This document shows positions 22,936 through 32,566 of a DNA stretch of 64,000 bases, in pieces. Source of the stretch: Microbacterium sp. zg-B185 (GTDB lineage Bacteria; Actinomycetota; Actinomycetes; Actinomycetales; Microbacteriaceae); the NCBI RefSeq assembly GCF_030246885.1, contig NZ_CP126739.1, positions 1,860,001 through 1,924,000 of the forward strand, in the 5' to 3' direction. The notes under the pieces are model-generated. The model made no database searches. It saw only the letters and a program-made list of their open reading frames with translations, and was not told the origin of the DNA. Both the position numbers and the translations under genes were made by a program. Positions within the stretch are counted from its first letter, which is position 1. The number at the start of each line of letters is the position of its first letter.

Positions 22936-25575
22936 GTGACGGACTCCGCAAAGCCTACCTTCCTGATCGTGGACGGCCATTCGCTGGCATACCGGGCGTT
23001 CTTCGCACTCCCCGTCGACAATTTCACCACCAAAGACGGCCAGCACACGAACGGGATCTACGGGTTCCTGGCGATGCTGATCAACCTCATCAAGGCGGAA
23101 CGACCCACCCATCTGGCGGTGGCGTTCGACACGTCCCGCCAGTCCTTCCGCTCCCGCGAGTACCCCGAGTACAAGGCGAACCGCTCCGAGACGCCCAGCG
23201 AGTTCAAGGGGCAGATCCCGCTCCTGCAGGACTGCCTGGCCGCGATGAGCATCACGGTGCTGCAGAAGGAGGACATCGAGGCCGATGACATCCTGGCGAC
23301 GCTCGCCACGCAGGGCGCGGAGCTGGGCTACAACGTGCTGGTGTGCTCCGGAGACCGCGACACCATCCAGCTCGTCGACGACGACATCACGCTGCTGTAC
23401 CCGAATGTCCAGGGCGTCTCCCAGCTGAAGCGCTACGACACCGCAGCCGTGATCGAGCGCTACGGCGTGCGTCCGGAGCAGTATCCGGACATCGCGGCGC
23501 TGGTCGGCGAGACCAGCGACAACCTGCCCGGTGTGCCCAAGGTCGGCGAGAAGACGGCGGTGAAGTGGCTCGGGCAATACGGCTCGCTCGACGCGCTGCT
23601 CGAGAACGCAGACAAGGTCACCGGCGTCGTGGGCAACAACCTCCGCGAGCACATCGAGGACGTGCGGCGCAATCGCCAGCTGAACCGGCTGCTGCGCGAC
23701 GTCGAGCTCCCGGTCACCCCCGCCGAACTCGCTGCCCGGCCGATGGACGCCCAGGCGGTGCGCGACATCTTCGCCCGCCTCGAGTTCCGCACCCTGCTCC
23801 CGCGCGTCTTCGACGCCGCCGGGATCGATGAGGCGACGAGCACCGCGACGGCGCCGGCGCCGGTCGTCATGCCCGCCCCGGCGCAGCTGCCCGCACCCGA
23901 GCTGGCGGCGTGGGCTGCGGATGCCGCCGGCGAGGTGGGCGTGACCCTCGTCCTGGAGGGCGGACTGCCACGTCGCGTCGGGCTGGCCACCGCGGACGCG
24001 GTCGTCGAAGCCGATTGGACGGCCGACGTCGCCGCCGAGCTCGGCCCGTGGCTGTCCGGTGACTCGCCCAAGGTCCTCAGCGACGCCAAGCCTCAGGTCA
24101 AGGCGCTCCGCCGGGTCGGCATCCGCATCGGCGGGCTCGCGTTCGACACATCCATCGCGGGGTGGCTGCTTCGCCCCAGCTTCCCCGACAAGACCCTGTC
24201 GGATCTGGTGGACCGCTACCTGGGCGAGAAGCTGCCGGAAGCCGACCCGACCCAGCTCGTTCCCGAGACCGAGGGTGCAACGCCCGGACAGCTGTCCTGG
24301 TTCACGCTGCGTGTCGCCGACGCCCTGCGGGTGGAGCTTCCGGCCGGCGTGCAAGCTGTACTCGCCGACATCGAGCTGCCGACGCTGCTGACACTGGCCG
24401 ACATGGAACTGGCCGGCGTGGCCGTCTCGCACGCGAAGCTCTCCGACTTCGCCGCCGATCTGACCCGCCGCGCGGACGCGATCGCGCTGGACGCGTACGC
24501 CGCGATCGGCCGGGAGGTCAACCTCGGCTCTCCGAAGCAGCTGCAGGAGGTCCTGTTCGAGGAGCTGCAACTGCCCAAGACGCGCAAGACGAAGACCGGC
24601 TACTCCACGGATGCCGCGGTGCTCGCGGACCTGCAGGAGTCCAACCCGCACCCCTTCCTGGACCTGCTGCTGCAGCATCGCGAAGCGACCAAGCTGCGGC
24701 AGATCATCGAATCGCTGGACAGCGCCATCGGGCCCGATCACCGCGTCCGGACGACCTACGTGCAGACCGGCAGCCAGACCGGGCGGCTCTCCAGCACCGA
24801 CCCGAACCTGCAGAACATCCCGGTCCGCACGGAGGAGAGCCGCCGCATCCGGGCCGCCTTCGAGGTCGGCGAGGGGTACGAGACGCTGCTGACGGCGGAC
24901 TACTCCCAGATCGAGATGCGCATCATGGCGCACCTGTCGGAGGACCCCGGCCTGGTCGAAGCGTTCAATTCCGGGGAAGACCTGCACCGATTCGTGGGTG
25001 CACGGGTGTTCGGGGTCAGCCCCGAGGACGTCACTCCGGCGATGCGCACGAAGGTGAAGGCGATGTCATACGGCCTGGTCTACGGCCTGTCCGCCTTCGG
25101 TCTGTCCAAGCAGCTGCGGATCGAGCAGGCCGAGGCCAAGCAGCTGATGATGGAGTACTTCAACCGGTTCGGCGCGGTACGCGACTACCTGCGCTCGTCC
25201 GTGGAGCAGGCGAAGATCGACGGGTACACCGAGACCATCTTCGGCCGCCGTCGCCCGTTCCCTGATCTGTCCAGCCCCAACCGGGTGCTGCGCGAGAACG
25301 CCGAGCGCGCCGCGCTGAACGCGCCCATCCAGGGCAGCGCCGCGGACATCATGAAGATCGCGCTGTTCCACATCCACGACGAATTCTCGGCCGCTCAGCT
25401 GCGCTCCCGCGTGCTCATGCAGATCCACGACGAGCTCGTCGTCGAGGTGGCCCCGGGGGAGTGGGATGCCGCGGAGCGGATCGTCCGCGAGCGCATGGGC
25501 GACGCGGCCAGCCTGACCGTACCGCTGGATGTCCAGATCGGCCGTGGGGCGGACTGGAACGAAGCGGGTCACTAG
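22936..25575 (+). CDS. polA: DNA polymerase I
   Basis: An 879-residue family A polymerase. The N-terminal 5'-3' exonuclease (about 1-290) has FLIVDGHSLAYRAFFA and EADDILATLA. The middle domain (about 310-480) has lost the DxE exonuclease motif (LVLEGGLPRR in its place), so proofreading is unlikely, as in other actinobacteria. The polymerase domain has motif A TADYSQIEMRIMAHLS, motif B KVKAMSYGLVYG and motif C MQIHDELVVEV. It acts in Okazaki-fragment maturation and excision repair. TAGGCT lies 6 nt before the GTG start, which suggests a leaderless mRNA. Confidence 0.97.
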   Translation: MTDSAKPTFLIVDGHSLAYRAFFALPVDNFTTKDGQHTNGIYGFLAMLINLIKAERPTHLAVAFDTSRQSFRSREYPEYKANRSETPSEFKGQIPLLQDCLAAMSITVLQKEDIEADDILATLATQGAELGYNVLVCSGDRDTIQLVDDDITLLYPNVQGVSQLKRYDTAAVIERYGVRPEQYPDIAALVGETSDNLPGVPKVGEKTAVKWLGQYGSLDALLENADKVTGVVGNNLREHIEDVRRNRQLNRLLRDVELPVTPAELAARPMDAQAVRDIFARLEFRTLLPRVFDAAGIDEATSTATAPAPVVMPAPAQLPAPELAAWAADAAGEVGVTLVLEGGLPRRVGLATADAVVEADWTADVAAELGPWLSGDSPKVLSDAKPQVKALRRVGIRIGGLAFDTSIAGWLLRPSFPDKTLSDLVDRYLGEKLPEADPTQLVPETEGATPGQLSWFTLRVADALRVELPAGVQAVLADIELPTLLTLADMELAGVAVSHAKLSDFAADLTRRADAIALDAYAAIGREVNLGSPKQLQEVLFEELQLPKTRKTKTGYSTDAAVLADLQESNPHPFLDLLLQHREATKLRQIIESLDSAIGPDHRVRTTYVQTGSQTGRLSSTDPNLQNIPVRTEESRRIRAAFEVGEGYETLLTADYSQIEMRIMAHLSEDPGLVEAFNSGEDLHRFVGARVFGVSPEDVTPAMRTKVKAMSYGLVYGLSAFGLSKQLRIEQAEAKQLMMEYFNRFGAVRDYLRSSVEQAKIDGYTETIFGRRRPFPDLSSPNRVLRENAERAALNAPIQGSAADIMKIALFHIHDEFSAAQLRSRVLMQIHDELVVEVAPGEWDAAERIVRERMGDAASLTVPLDVQIGRGADWNEAGH

Positions 25576-25616
25576 TCCGCTTGGTCGCCCGCTGCTCCTT
25601 GCCTAGGCTCGGAGGC

Positions 25617-27290
25617 ATGACAGATGCACCACGCACCCCCACGCCGATCGACACGATCGCCGATGCCTGGGTCGACACTCTGGCCGAGCAGATGCCCACG
25701 GTGGCCACGTACATCGGGCGCACCGAGTACAACGACCGGTACGGCGACTACACGCCCGAGGGCGCGGAGCGGCTGATCGCCGACGCCCGCCGCACCCTGA
25801 GCGCGCTCGATGCCGCCACCGCGGTGGACGACATCGATGTCGTCACCAAGGAGGACCTCAGCCGCGAGCTGCGCCTGGAGCTGGATCTGCACGAAGCGAA
25901 GTGGAATCTCCGCGACCTGAACGTGATCGCCTCCCCGGTGCAGGACATCCGCTCCGTCCTGGACCTGATGCCCACCGACACCGCGGAGGACTGGTCCGTC
26001 GTCGCCACCCGCCTCAAGGCTCTGCCGGCCGCGATCCAGGGCTACATCACCACGCTGCGCGAGGGGATCGCGCAGGGCACCGTCCCCGCCCGCCGCCAGG
26101 TCGTGGAGGTCATCACGCAGATCGCCCGCTACACCGACGACGGGGGGTTCTTCGCCACGTTCGCCGGCGAAGCCGCCCCCGCGGAAGGTCAGCTGCCCAC
26201 GTCCCTCTCGCGTGCACTGTCCGAAAACGCCGACGCCGCCCGCGTGGCGTACGACGGGCTGGCCGAGTTCCTCGGCACGGAGCTCGCCCCGGTCGCCGCA
26301 GACAAGGATGCCGTCGGACGAGACCTGTACGCTCTTCAGTCCCGGCGGTTCCTGGGAGCGACGATCGATCTGGACGAGACCTATGACTGGGGCGTCCAAG
26401 AGCTTGCCCGGATGGTGGCCGAGCAGGAGTCGATCGCCGATCAGATCCGTTCCGGCGCGTCCGTCGAAGAAGCCGTCGCCTTTCTCGACGAGGACGCCTC
26501 GCACAAACTGCACGGCACGGCGGAACTCCAGCGCTGGATGCAGGAGACCAGCGATCGGGCGATCGCCGAGCTGGGCAGGACCCACTTCGACATCCCCGAG
26601 CCGATCCGTCGGCTGGAGTGCATGATCGCACCCACCAAGGAAGGCGGGATCTACTACACCGGACCCACCGACGACTTCTCGCGGCCCGGACGCATGTGGT
26701 GGTCCGTGCCGGAAGGCGTCGAGGAGTTCGACACCTGGCGTGAGCTGACCACCGTTTACCACGAGGGCGTCCCAGGCCACCACCTGCAGATCGCGCAGGC
26801 CGTGTACAACCGGTCGCAGCTGAACTCGTGGCGCCGCCTGCTGGCCGGAACATCCGGCCATGCCGAAGGCTGGGCGCTGTACGCGGAACGCCTGATGGAG
26901 CAACTCGGCTATCTGGAGGACCCGGCAGACCGGCTCGGGATGCTGGACGGGCAGCGCATGCGGGCCGCCAGGGTGGTTCTGGACATCGGTGTCCACCTCG
27001 AGAAGCCCCGCCCGGACGGGCGAGGCACGTGGGATGCCGACTACGCACTGGCGTTCATGCGCCGCAACGTCAACATGTCGGATGAGTTCGTCCAATTCGA
27101 GGTCAACCGGTATCTCGGCTGGCCGGGGCAAGCCCCCGCCTACAAGGTGGGTCAGCGGATCTGGGAGCAGATCCGCGACGACGCCAAGGCGGCGCAGGGC
27201 GACGCGTTCGACATCAAGACGTTCCACAAGCGCGCCCTGGACGTGGGTGGCGTCGGCCTGGACACCCTCCGCTCAGCGCTGTCCGGCTGA
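25617..27290 (+). CDS. DUF885 family metallopeptidase-like protein
   Basis: A 557-residue DUF885 protein with the signature TVYHEGVPGHHLQIAQ (HExxxGHH zinc-site variant) near residue 385 and TSGHAEGWALYAERL, where the Glu completes the metal site. Family members are predicted zinc carboxypeptidases. No signal peptide is present, so it is probably cytosolic. ATG at 25617 is preceded by TAGGCT 7 nt upstream as well as GGAGG, and could be read with or without a leader. It follows polA by 41 nt but seems to have its own promoter. Confidence 0.85.
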   Translation: MTDAPRTPTPIDTIADAWVDTLAEQMPTVATYIGRTEYNDRYGDYTPEGAERLIADARRTLSALDAATAVDDIDVVTKEDLSRELRLELDLHEAKWNLRDLNVIASPVQDIRSVLDLMPTDTAEDWSVVATRLKALPAAIQGYITTLREGIAQGTVPARRQVVEVITQIARYTDDGGFFATFAGEAAPAEGQLPTSLSRALSENADAARVAYDGLAEFLGTELAPVAADKDAVGRDLYALQSRRFLGATIDLDETYDWGVQELARMVAEQESIADQIRSGASVEEAVAFLDEDASHKLHGTAELQRWMQETSDRAIAELGRTHFDIPEPIRRLECMIAPTKEGGIYYTGPTDDFSRPGRMWWSVPEGVEEFDTWRELTTVYHEGVPGHHLQIAQAVYNRSQLNSWRRLLAGTSGHAEGWALYAERLMEQLGYLEDPADRLGMLDGQRMRAARVVLDIGVHLEKPRPDGRGTWDADYALAFMRRNVNMSDEFVQFEVNRYLGWPGQAPAYKVGQRIWEQIRDDAKAAQGDAFDIKTFHKRALDVGGVGLDTLRSALSG

Positions 27291-27296
27291 ATCGGC

Positions 27297-27932
27297 TCAC
27301 TCTGGGGCGGGGAGGTCGCGGGACAGGAGTCGCGCGACCTCCCCGTCGCCGGTCTGGGTGAAGTCGGTGTAGAACTGCCCCACGGCCCAGAAGTCCCGAA
27401 CCGGGTGCAGGCAGATGAAGTCGTCCACGACGTCGGGATCGGGGAGCCATCTGGCCGGCGCGACCGGCACCGCCAGGATGATCCGGGCGGGACCGTGCGC
27501 GCGCAGAGCCGTGCATGCCGCCATCGCGGTGGCTCCGGTGGCGATCCCGTCATCCACCACTATCGCGGTCCTGCCGCTCACGGAGGGGAGGGATGCCGCG
27601 AACAATCCGGTCCGGCGTTCCAGCTCGACGCGCTCCGACTTCTCGACCGAGGCGAGCTGCTCGGGTGTCACACCGCCATGGCGCACGGCATCCGGATTGA
27701 GGATCCTCACGCCGTCGGCGATTGCCCCCACGGCGTACTCCTCCTGGTGGGGAGCGCCCAGTTTGCGCACGACCGCGGCGGCAAGCGGAAGACCGCACAC
27801 CCGCGCGACCTCGGCGGCCACCACCACCCCGCCGCGGGGGATGCCGAACACGATCGCCCGCGGATCGGCCACCGACTCGAGCGCGGCCGCGAGCTGCCTG
27901 CCGGCATCCGCGCGATCGTGGAACCTCTTCAC
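27297..27932 (-). CDS. Phosphoribosyltransferase family protein
   Basis: A 211-residue type I PRTase. The PRPP loop is AIVVDDGIATGATAMAA, near residues 120-136, and the N-terminus has FGIPRGGVVVAAEVA, as in the ComF/YorQ-like PRTases that often accompany dienelactone hydrolase domains. The substrate base is unknown. GTG at 27932 is chosen because TAGGGT lies exactly 6 nt upstream; GTG at 27938 is also open. It is convergent with the DUF885 gene, with 6 nt between stops. Confidence 0.8.
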   Translation of the reverse strand: MKRFHDRADAGRQLAAALESVADPRAIVFGIPRGGVVVAAEVARVCGLPLAAAVVRKLGAPHQEEYAVGAIADGVRILNPDAVRHGGVTPEQLASVEKSERVELERRTGLFAASLPSVSGRTAIVVDDGIATGATAMAACTALRAHGPARIILAVPVAPARWLPDPDVVDDFICLHPVRDFWAVGQFYTDFTQTGDGEVARLLSRDLPAPE

Positions 27933-28027
27933 GCGCACACCCTACGCGCGCCCGCTCCGGACGGTATGGGAATGCGCGCCGGCGGGGCAGCGTTCCTATG
28001 CATGCGAATGGAAAGGACGTGCGGGGT

Positions 28028-29071
28028 ATGACCTTTGTCGATCCGACTGAAATCCACCTGGGACTGGACACGTTCGGAGACGTGACGCGGGACGCGTCCG
28101 GCGAGTTGCTCAGCGACGCGCAGACGATCCGCAACGTCGTGGACCAGGCGGTGCTCGCCGACGACGTCGGCCTCGCGTTCTTCGGAGTGGGCGAGCATCA
28201 CCGACCCGAGTTCGCCATCTCCAGCCCTGAGATCGTCCTTGCCGCCGCTGCCGCCCGCACGACGCGCATTCACCTGGGGACGGCGGTGACCGTGCTGTCC
28301 TCGGACGATCCGGTGCGCGTATACGAGCGCTTCGCCACACTCGACGCCGTCTCCCACGGACGCGCCGAGGTGATCCTCGGACGCGGATCCTTCATCGAAT
28401 CCTTCCCCCTGTTCGGCTACGACCTGCGCGACTACGAGGCGCTGTTCGAGGAGAAGCTGGATTTGTTCTCGCAGCTTCTCACCGAGAAGCCGGTGACGTG
28501 GCAGGGTTCGATGCGGGCACCGCTGACCGCCGCGGACGTCTTCCCGAAGACCGAGCACGGCCTCACGGCCTGGGTCGGCGTGGGCGGCACTCCGGAGTCC
28601 GTCGTCCGGGCGGCTCGCTACGGATACGGGCTGATGCTGGCGATCGTCGGCGGGCCTGCCGCGCGCTTCCGTCCGTTCGTGGACCTGTACCACCGTTCGC
28701 TCGACTCCTTCGGGCGCGATCGGCTCCCGATCGGAGTGCACTCTCCAGGCCACATCGCCGAGACGGACCAGCAGGCGTGGGAAGAGGCCTACGAGGGCTT
28801 CGAGTCGATGAACAACACCATCGGCCGGGAACGGGGATGGCCGCCGTACAGCCGGATGCGCTTCCAGCACGACGTCGGTCCGGAGGGGGCGCTGTACGTG
28901 GGCTCACCCGAGACGGTCGCACGGAAGATCGCCGACACCGTGCGGGCGCTGCGCAGCACCCGGTTCGACATGAAGTTCTCCACCGGCACCCTCTCGCACG
29001 AGAAGATGATGCGCTCGATCGAGCTGTACGGCACCCGCGTGCGACCGCTGGTGCGCGACCTGCTGTCCTGA
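28028..29071 (+). CDS. LLM-class flavin-dependent oxidoreductase
   Basis: A 347-residue luciferase-like monooxygenase. It has the F420/FMN-type TIM-barrel pattern with GVGEHHRPEFAISSPEIVLA near residue 55, VYERFATLDAVSHGRAEVIL, and the late motif LYVGSPETVARKIAD. Whether it uses FMN or F420 cannot be decided by eye. ATG at 28028 is preferred because the protein begins at the first conserved strand there; an in-frame ATG at 27998 lacks a ribosome binding site. A monocistronic gene. Confidence 0.85.
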   Translation: MTFVDPTEIHLGLDTFGDVTRDASGELLSDAQTIRNVVDQAVLADDVGLAFFGVGEHHRPEFAISSPEIVLAAAAARTTRIHLGTAVTVLSSDDPVRVYERFATLDAVSHGRAEVILGRGSFIESFPLFGYDLRDYEALFEEKLDLFSQLLTEKPVTWQGSMRAPLTAADVFPKTEHGLTAWVGVGGTPESVVRAARYGYGLMLAIVGGPAARFRPFVDLYHRSLDSFGRDRLPIGVHSPGHIAETDQQAWEEAYEGFESMNNTIGRERGWPPYSRMRFQHDVGPEGALYVGSPETVARKIADTVRALRSTRFDMKFSTGTLSHEKMMRSIELYGTRVRPLVRDLLS

Positions 29072-29110
29072 GCAGTGACGGGAAGGCCGCGGCATCCGTA
29101 GCATGACTGC

Positions 29111-30463
29111 ATGACGGATGCTCCCGCCCGGACCTTCCCGCTCTCGGAGCGACTCGACCGGCTGCCCTTCACCCGCCGGCACCTGCGCGTGCTGACCGGT
29201 TCCGGGGTCGGCTGGGCACTGGATGCGATGGATGTCGGGCTCATCTCCTTCGTGATCGCCGCGTTGGCGGTGCAATGGCAGCTGCAGCCCGGCGAGACGG
29301 CCTGGATCGCCTCGATCGGATTCGTCGGAATGGCGATCGGTGCCAGCCTGGGCGGTCTGCTGGCGGATCGGTTCGGGCGCCGGCAGGTGTTCGCCGTCAC
29401 GCTGCTGGTCTACGGCGTCGCCACGGGCGCCAGCGCCCTGGTCGGCGGGCTTGCGGCGCTGCTGGTCCTGCGCTTCCTGGTCGGTCTCGGTCTCGGTGCG
29501 GAGCTGCCGGTCGCCTCCACCTATGTCAGCGAGTTCGCGCCGGCCCGCATCCGCGGTCGGCTGATCGTCATCCTGGAAGCGTTCTGGGCGGTCGGCTGGA
29601 CGGCGGCGGCGCTGATCGGCTTCCTGGTGATCCCGGGCTCGGACGACGGCTGGCGCTGGGCGTTCGCGTTCGGGGCGCTGCCGGCCGCGTACGCCCTCAT
29701 CGTGCGCTGGGGCTTGCCCGAGTCCGCTCGCTGGCTGGCCCGCCGCGGTCGTCATGCCGAAGCCGACGCCGTCGTCCGCTCGTTCGAGACGGCCGCGGGT
29801 GTGACGCCACCGGCCGTCCTGGACGTGCAGCCCGATGAGCCGCCGCCGGCGGCGCTGTCCTCGCGAGAGCGCCTGACCGCCCTGTGGGCGCGCGAGTTCC
29901 GTCTGCGCACAGCCTGTCTGTGGGTGGTGTGGTTCTGCGTCAACTTCTCGTATTACGGGGCCTTCATCTGGATCCCCTCGATCCTCGTCTCGCAGGGATA
30001 CGACCTCGTGCGCTCCTTCGGGTTCACGCTCATCATCACGCTCGCGCAACTGCCCGGATATGCGGTGGCGGCATGGCTGATCGAAGTGTGGGGACGCCGC
30101 CTGACGCTGTCCGTGTTCCTCATCGGATCGGCGGCGGCAGCCGTGGTGTTCGGCACTGCGACGGGCGAGGCGATGGTCATCGGCGCGGGGATGGCGCTGT
30201 CCTTCTTCAACCTCGGTGCGTGGGGAGCGCTGTACGCCGTGACGCCGGAGATGTACCCGACCTCGCTGCGTGGCACGGGGTCGGGATGGGCTGCCGGCGT
30301 GGGCAGGATCGCGTCCATCATCGCTCCGCTCAGCGTGCCGGTCCTGCTCGCGTCGGGTGGTGCGCCGCTGCTGTTCGTGGTCTTCGCGGCCTTCTTCGCG
30401 ATCGCTGCGGGGGCCGCGTGGGGCCTCGTGGACCGCCGGGGACTCGCTCTGGACGATCGGTGA
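29111..30463 (+). CDS. MFS transporter (sugar/aromatic-acid porter type)
   Basis: A 450-residue, 12-helix major facilitator. The loop 2-3 signature GGLLADRFGRRQ is clear, VSEFAPARIRGRL matches the SP/AAHS cytoplasmic motif, and PESARWLARRGR starts the central loop. The substrate cannot be assigned; relatives carry organic acids, niacin or sugars. TAGCAT lies 6 nt before the ATG, a leaderless arrangement. Confidence 0.88.
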   Translation: MTDAPARTFPLSERLDRLPFTRRHLRVLTGSGVGWALDAMDVGLISFVIAALAVQWQLQPGETAWIASIGFVGMAIGASLGGLLADRFGRRQVFAVTLLVYGVATGASALVGGLAALLVLRFLVGLGLGAELPVASTYVSEFAPARIRGRLIVILEAFWAVGWTAAALIGFLVIPGSDDGWRWAFAFGALPAAYALIVRWGLPESARWLARRGRHAEADAVVRSFETAAGVTPPAVLDVQPDEPPPAALSSRERLTALWAREFRLRTACLWVVWFCVNFSYYGAFIWIPSILVSQGYDLVRSFGFTLIITLAQLPGYAVAAWLIEVWGRRLTLSVFLIGSAAAAVVFGTATGEAMVIGAGMALSFFNLGAWGALYAVTPEMYPTSLRGTGSGWAAGVGRIASIIAPLSVPVLLASGGAPLLFVVFAAFFAIAAGAAWGLVDRRGLALDDR

Positions 30464-30522
30464 GGATCTTGCTCGGCCGGCGGCCGCCGGGATCGGACTG
30501 CGTGCGCGCCTAGGCTGGGGGA

Positions 30523-31287
30523 GTGACATCCGTTCGCTACGTCGCCATCGGCGATTCCTTCACCGAGGGAGTCGGCGACGAACTCCCGGACGGTCACGTC
30601 CGAGGCTGGGCGGATCTGGTCGCCGCGGGCTGGGCCGATGCCACAGCGGCACCGATCGAGTACGCCAACCTGGCGATTCGCGGCAAGCTCGCCTGGCCGA
30701 TCGTCGCGGAACAGCTGGAACCGGCTCTCGCCCTGCGACCGACGCATCTGTCCTTCAACGGCGGCGGGAACGACATGATCCGGCCGCGCACCTCCATCGC
30801 ACACGTCGTGGACGCGTTCAGCCGGGTGATCGAGCGCTGCGACGAGGAGGGGGTGCAGCTGCTGCTGCTGTCCGGCGCGAATCCGTCGGCGCAACTGCCG
30901 CTGAGCAGGCTCATCCAGCGGCGCGGAGATCTCCTCTCCCAGGCGGTCAGTGCCCGCATCGTCGATCGCCCGGATATCGTCCGTGCCTTCAACTGGCCGG
31001 ATCGCGAGCTGTCCACGCCCGCCTACTGGTCCGAGGATCGGCTGCACATGAATTCCCGCGGTCATCACCGGGTCGCCGCGCGCGTGCTGACCGCCCTGGG
31101 GATGGAGCCGCCACCGGAGTGGTGGTCGCTGCCCCCGCTGCCGCCGGGCGCGCGCATGCGCGGCTCCTCCTACTATCGAGAGCACCTCGGACCGTGGGTG
31201 CAGCGCAGGCTCACCGGCACCTCCTCGGGCGACGGCCGGGTGGCGAAGTATCCGGATTTCGTCGTGATCGAGCCGTCAGGCTCCTGA
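30523..31287 (+). CDS. SGNH/GDSL hydrolase
   Basis: A 254-residue SGNH esterase with block I YVAIGDSFTEG (nucleophile Ser), block II Gly in YANLAIRGKL, block III Asn in GGGNDMIRP and block V Asp/His in DRLHMNSRGHH, so all four catalytic blocks are present. No signal peptide is seen; it is probably cytosolic. TAGGCT lies 6 nt before the GTG start. It is paralogous to the gene at 58396-59250. Its 3' end overlaps the convergent DHFR-like gene by 12 nt. The substrate is unknown. Confidence 0.88.
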   Translation: MTSVRYVAIGDSFTEGVGDELPDGHVRGWADLVAAGWADATAAPIEYANLAIRGKLAWPIVAEQLEPALALRPTHLSFNGGGNDMIRPRTSIAHVVDAFSRVIERCDEEGVQLLLLSGANPSAQLPLSRLIQRRGDLLSQAVSARIVDRPDIVRAFNWPDRELSTPAYWSEDRLHMNSRGHHRVAARVLTALGMEPPPEWWSLPPLPPGARMRGSSYYREHLGPWVQRRLTGTSSGDGRVAKYPDFVVIEPSGS

Positions 31288-31836
31288 GCGCACCGAGTAG
31301 ACGAGCTCCGCGAACTGGCCGGACGCGCGCGCGGATTCGAGTGTCAGCCGATCGGACTCCAGGCGGCGGGGAAGCAAGGGCTTGCCGGAGGTCAGTGTGA
31401 CGGGTGCGACCGAGACCCGGATCTGGTCGAGGTGACCGGCGTCCGCGAACTGACCGACCAGGTCGCCGCCCCCGACCAGCCAGACATCCCGCTCGCCCGC
31501 GGCGGCGCACAGTTCATCCCAGAGCGCGCCGACATCACCCGCCCGGAAGCGGATGTCGGCGCCGGGTATCTCTGGCAGCGACCGGGTGGAGAGCACGAAC
31601 GCGGCGACGTCACGGTGTCCCCACTTCTCCGGGTTTTCGGTCAGATCGTCGTGGCGCAGGATCCATTCGTACGTCGTCGAGCCCATCACCAGCGCGCCGA
31701 CGCCGGCGAGGAATCCCGCGAAGTCCGACTCGGCCTCGGCCGCCCCGGACACCGCGAACAGCCAGGACAACGAGTCCTGATCGTCCGCCAAGAAGCCGTT
31801 GAGGGTGGTTGCGGTGTTGTAGACGACGCGCGGCAT
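31276..31836 (-). CDS. Dihydrofolate reductase family (RibD C-terminal-like) protein
   Basis: A 186-residue DHFR-fold protein of the RibD-C/YwjB type: YNTATTLNGFLADDQDSLSW at the N-terminus, VGALVMGSTTYEWIL, and DVWLVGGGDLVGQFADAGHL near residue 117. These reductases bind NADPH; most are not true folate enzymes. TATCGT lies 6 nt before the ATG, so a leaderless mRNA is likely. Convergent overlap with the SGNH gene could give antisense interference. Confidence 0.85.
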   Translation of the reverse strand: MPRVVYNTATTLNGFLADDQDSLSWLFAVSGAAEAESDFAGFLAGVGALVMGSTTYEWILRHDDLTENPEKWGHRDVAAFVLSTRSLPEIPGADIRFRAGDVGALWDELCAAAGERDVWLVGGGDLVGQFADAGHLDQIRVSVAPVTLTSGKPLLPRRLESDRLTLESARASGQFAELVYSVRSGA

Positions 31837-31967
31837 GGCGCCACGATAACCGGGACGGCGGACAGCCGACAGGCCGGGTAACCCGTGTCAACCCCTTGCC
31901 GCGGGAGAACCGCCTCGGCCAGTGTGTTATCGCTGGGACGCGCCGCGTCCATCGGAAAGGAAGTGCC

Positions 31968-32225
31968 ATGAGCATCGGAGCAGGAGTCGTCCTCTTCGTC
32001 ATCGGAGCGATCCTCGCGTTCGCCGTGAACGTCGAACTCGAATGGATCAACCTCGATCTGATCGGGTACATCCTCATGGGCGCGGGGGTGCTGGTCTTCA
32101 TCGTCGGCATCATCCTGCTCATGCGCAAGCGCTCGAGCGAGACGGTGACCCGCACAGCGGTCGACCCGGCCGCGAACGAGCGCGTCACCCGTCAGTCCAC
32201 CAGCTCCACCGACGATACGATCTGA
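31968..32225 (+). CDS. DUF6458 family small membrane protein
   Basis: An 85-residue protein with two helices (GAGVVLFVIGAILAFAVNV and IGYILMGAGVLVFIVGIILL) and a hydrophilic tail rich in Thr and Ser. This matches the actinobacterial DUF6458 layout. A clear ribosome binding site (AAAGGA) precedes the ATG at 31968. Function unknown. It is followed by a hairpin terminator. Confidence 0.85.
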   Translation: MSIGAGVVLFVIGAILAFAVNVELEWINLDLIGYILMGAGVLVFIVGIILLMRKRSSETVTRTAVDPAANERVTRQSTSSTDDTI

Positions 32226-32238
32226 GTCCGCAGCATCT

Positions 32239-32293
32239 GAGAGCCGCGGGGGGCCCGGGCCGGAGCGCCGTTTCGCCTCCGCCCCGGGCTCTC
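32239..32293 (+). terminator. Terminator-like inverted repeat after the DUF6458 gene
   Basis: GAGAGCC (32239-32245) with GGGG just inside pairs with CCCC and GGGCTCTC (ending 32293), apart from a bulge. The loop is long (about 30 nt) and no T-run follows, so the strength is uncertain. Confidence 0.4.
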
Positions 32294-32314
32294 GCCGTAT
32301 CCGGTGGCGTTCCG

Positions 32315-32452
32315 GTGACCGAGCTGTTCGGGCCGGGTCCGCACGAGCCGCAGCTGGGCCACGAGTACCAGTTCCATCTGGACCTGCCGGAAGCGCAGGA
32401 GGCGCTGACCCGCACGATCGCCTGGCTGGAGGACACGACGACCGGGCAGTGA
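32315..32452 (+). CDS. 45-residue ORF, unknown
   Basis: GTG at 32315 to TGA at 32450-32452 encodes MTELFGPGPHEPQLGHEYQF followed by a helical stretch (LPEAQEALTRTIAWLED). Composition is protein-like and acidic. The frame is open further upstream through the terminator hairpin. It is a small acidic protein or the C-terminus of a lost gene; no ribosome binding site is obvious. Confidence 0.35.
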   Translation: MTELFGPGPHEPQLGHEYQFHLDLPEAQEALTRTIAWLEDTTTGQ

Positions 32453-32566
32453 TCGGCGCCGCTCGGCTCTGCGGCGCTGTGGCGAGGCAAGGGCTGACCT
32501 GCTACTTTGGCGCCACCCCATCGATCGGCACCACTCCACCCGCGGATCAGGAGAGAAGCGACGGAT

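Noticed and set aside
22447..24987. 846-codon minus-strand frame across polA
   Set aside because: Antisense shadow of polA. Only its last 143 codons (from ATG 22878) are a real thioesterase gene.
25572..27227. 551-codon minus-strand frame over the DUF885 gene
   Set aside because: Antisense shadow. The plus-strand DUF885 signature HEGVPGHH is unambiguous.
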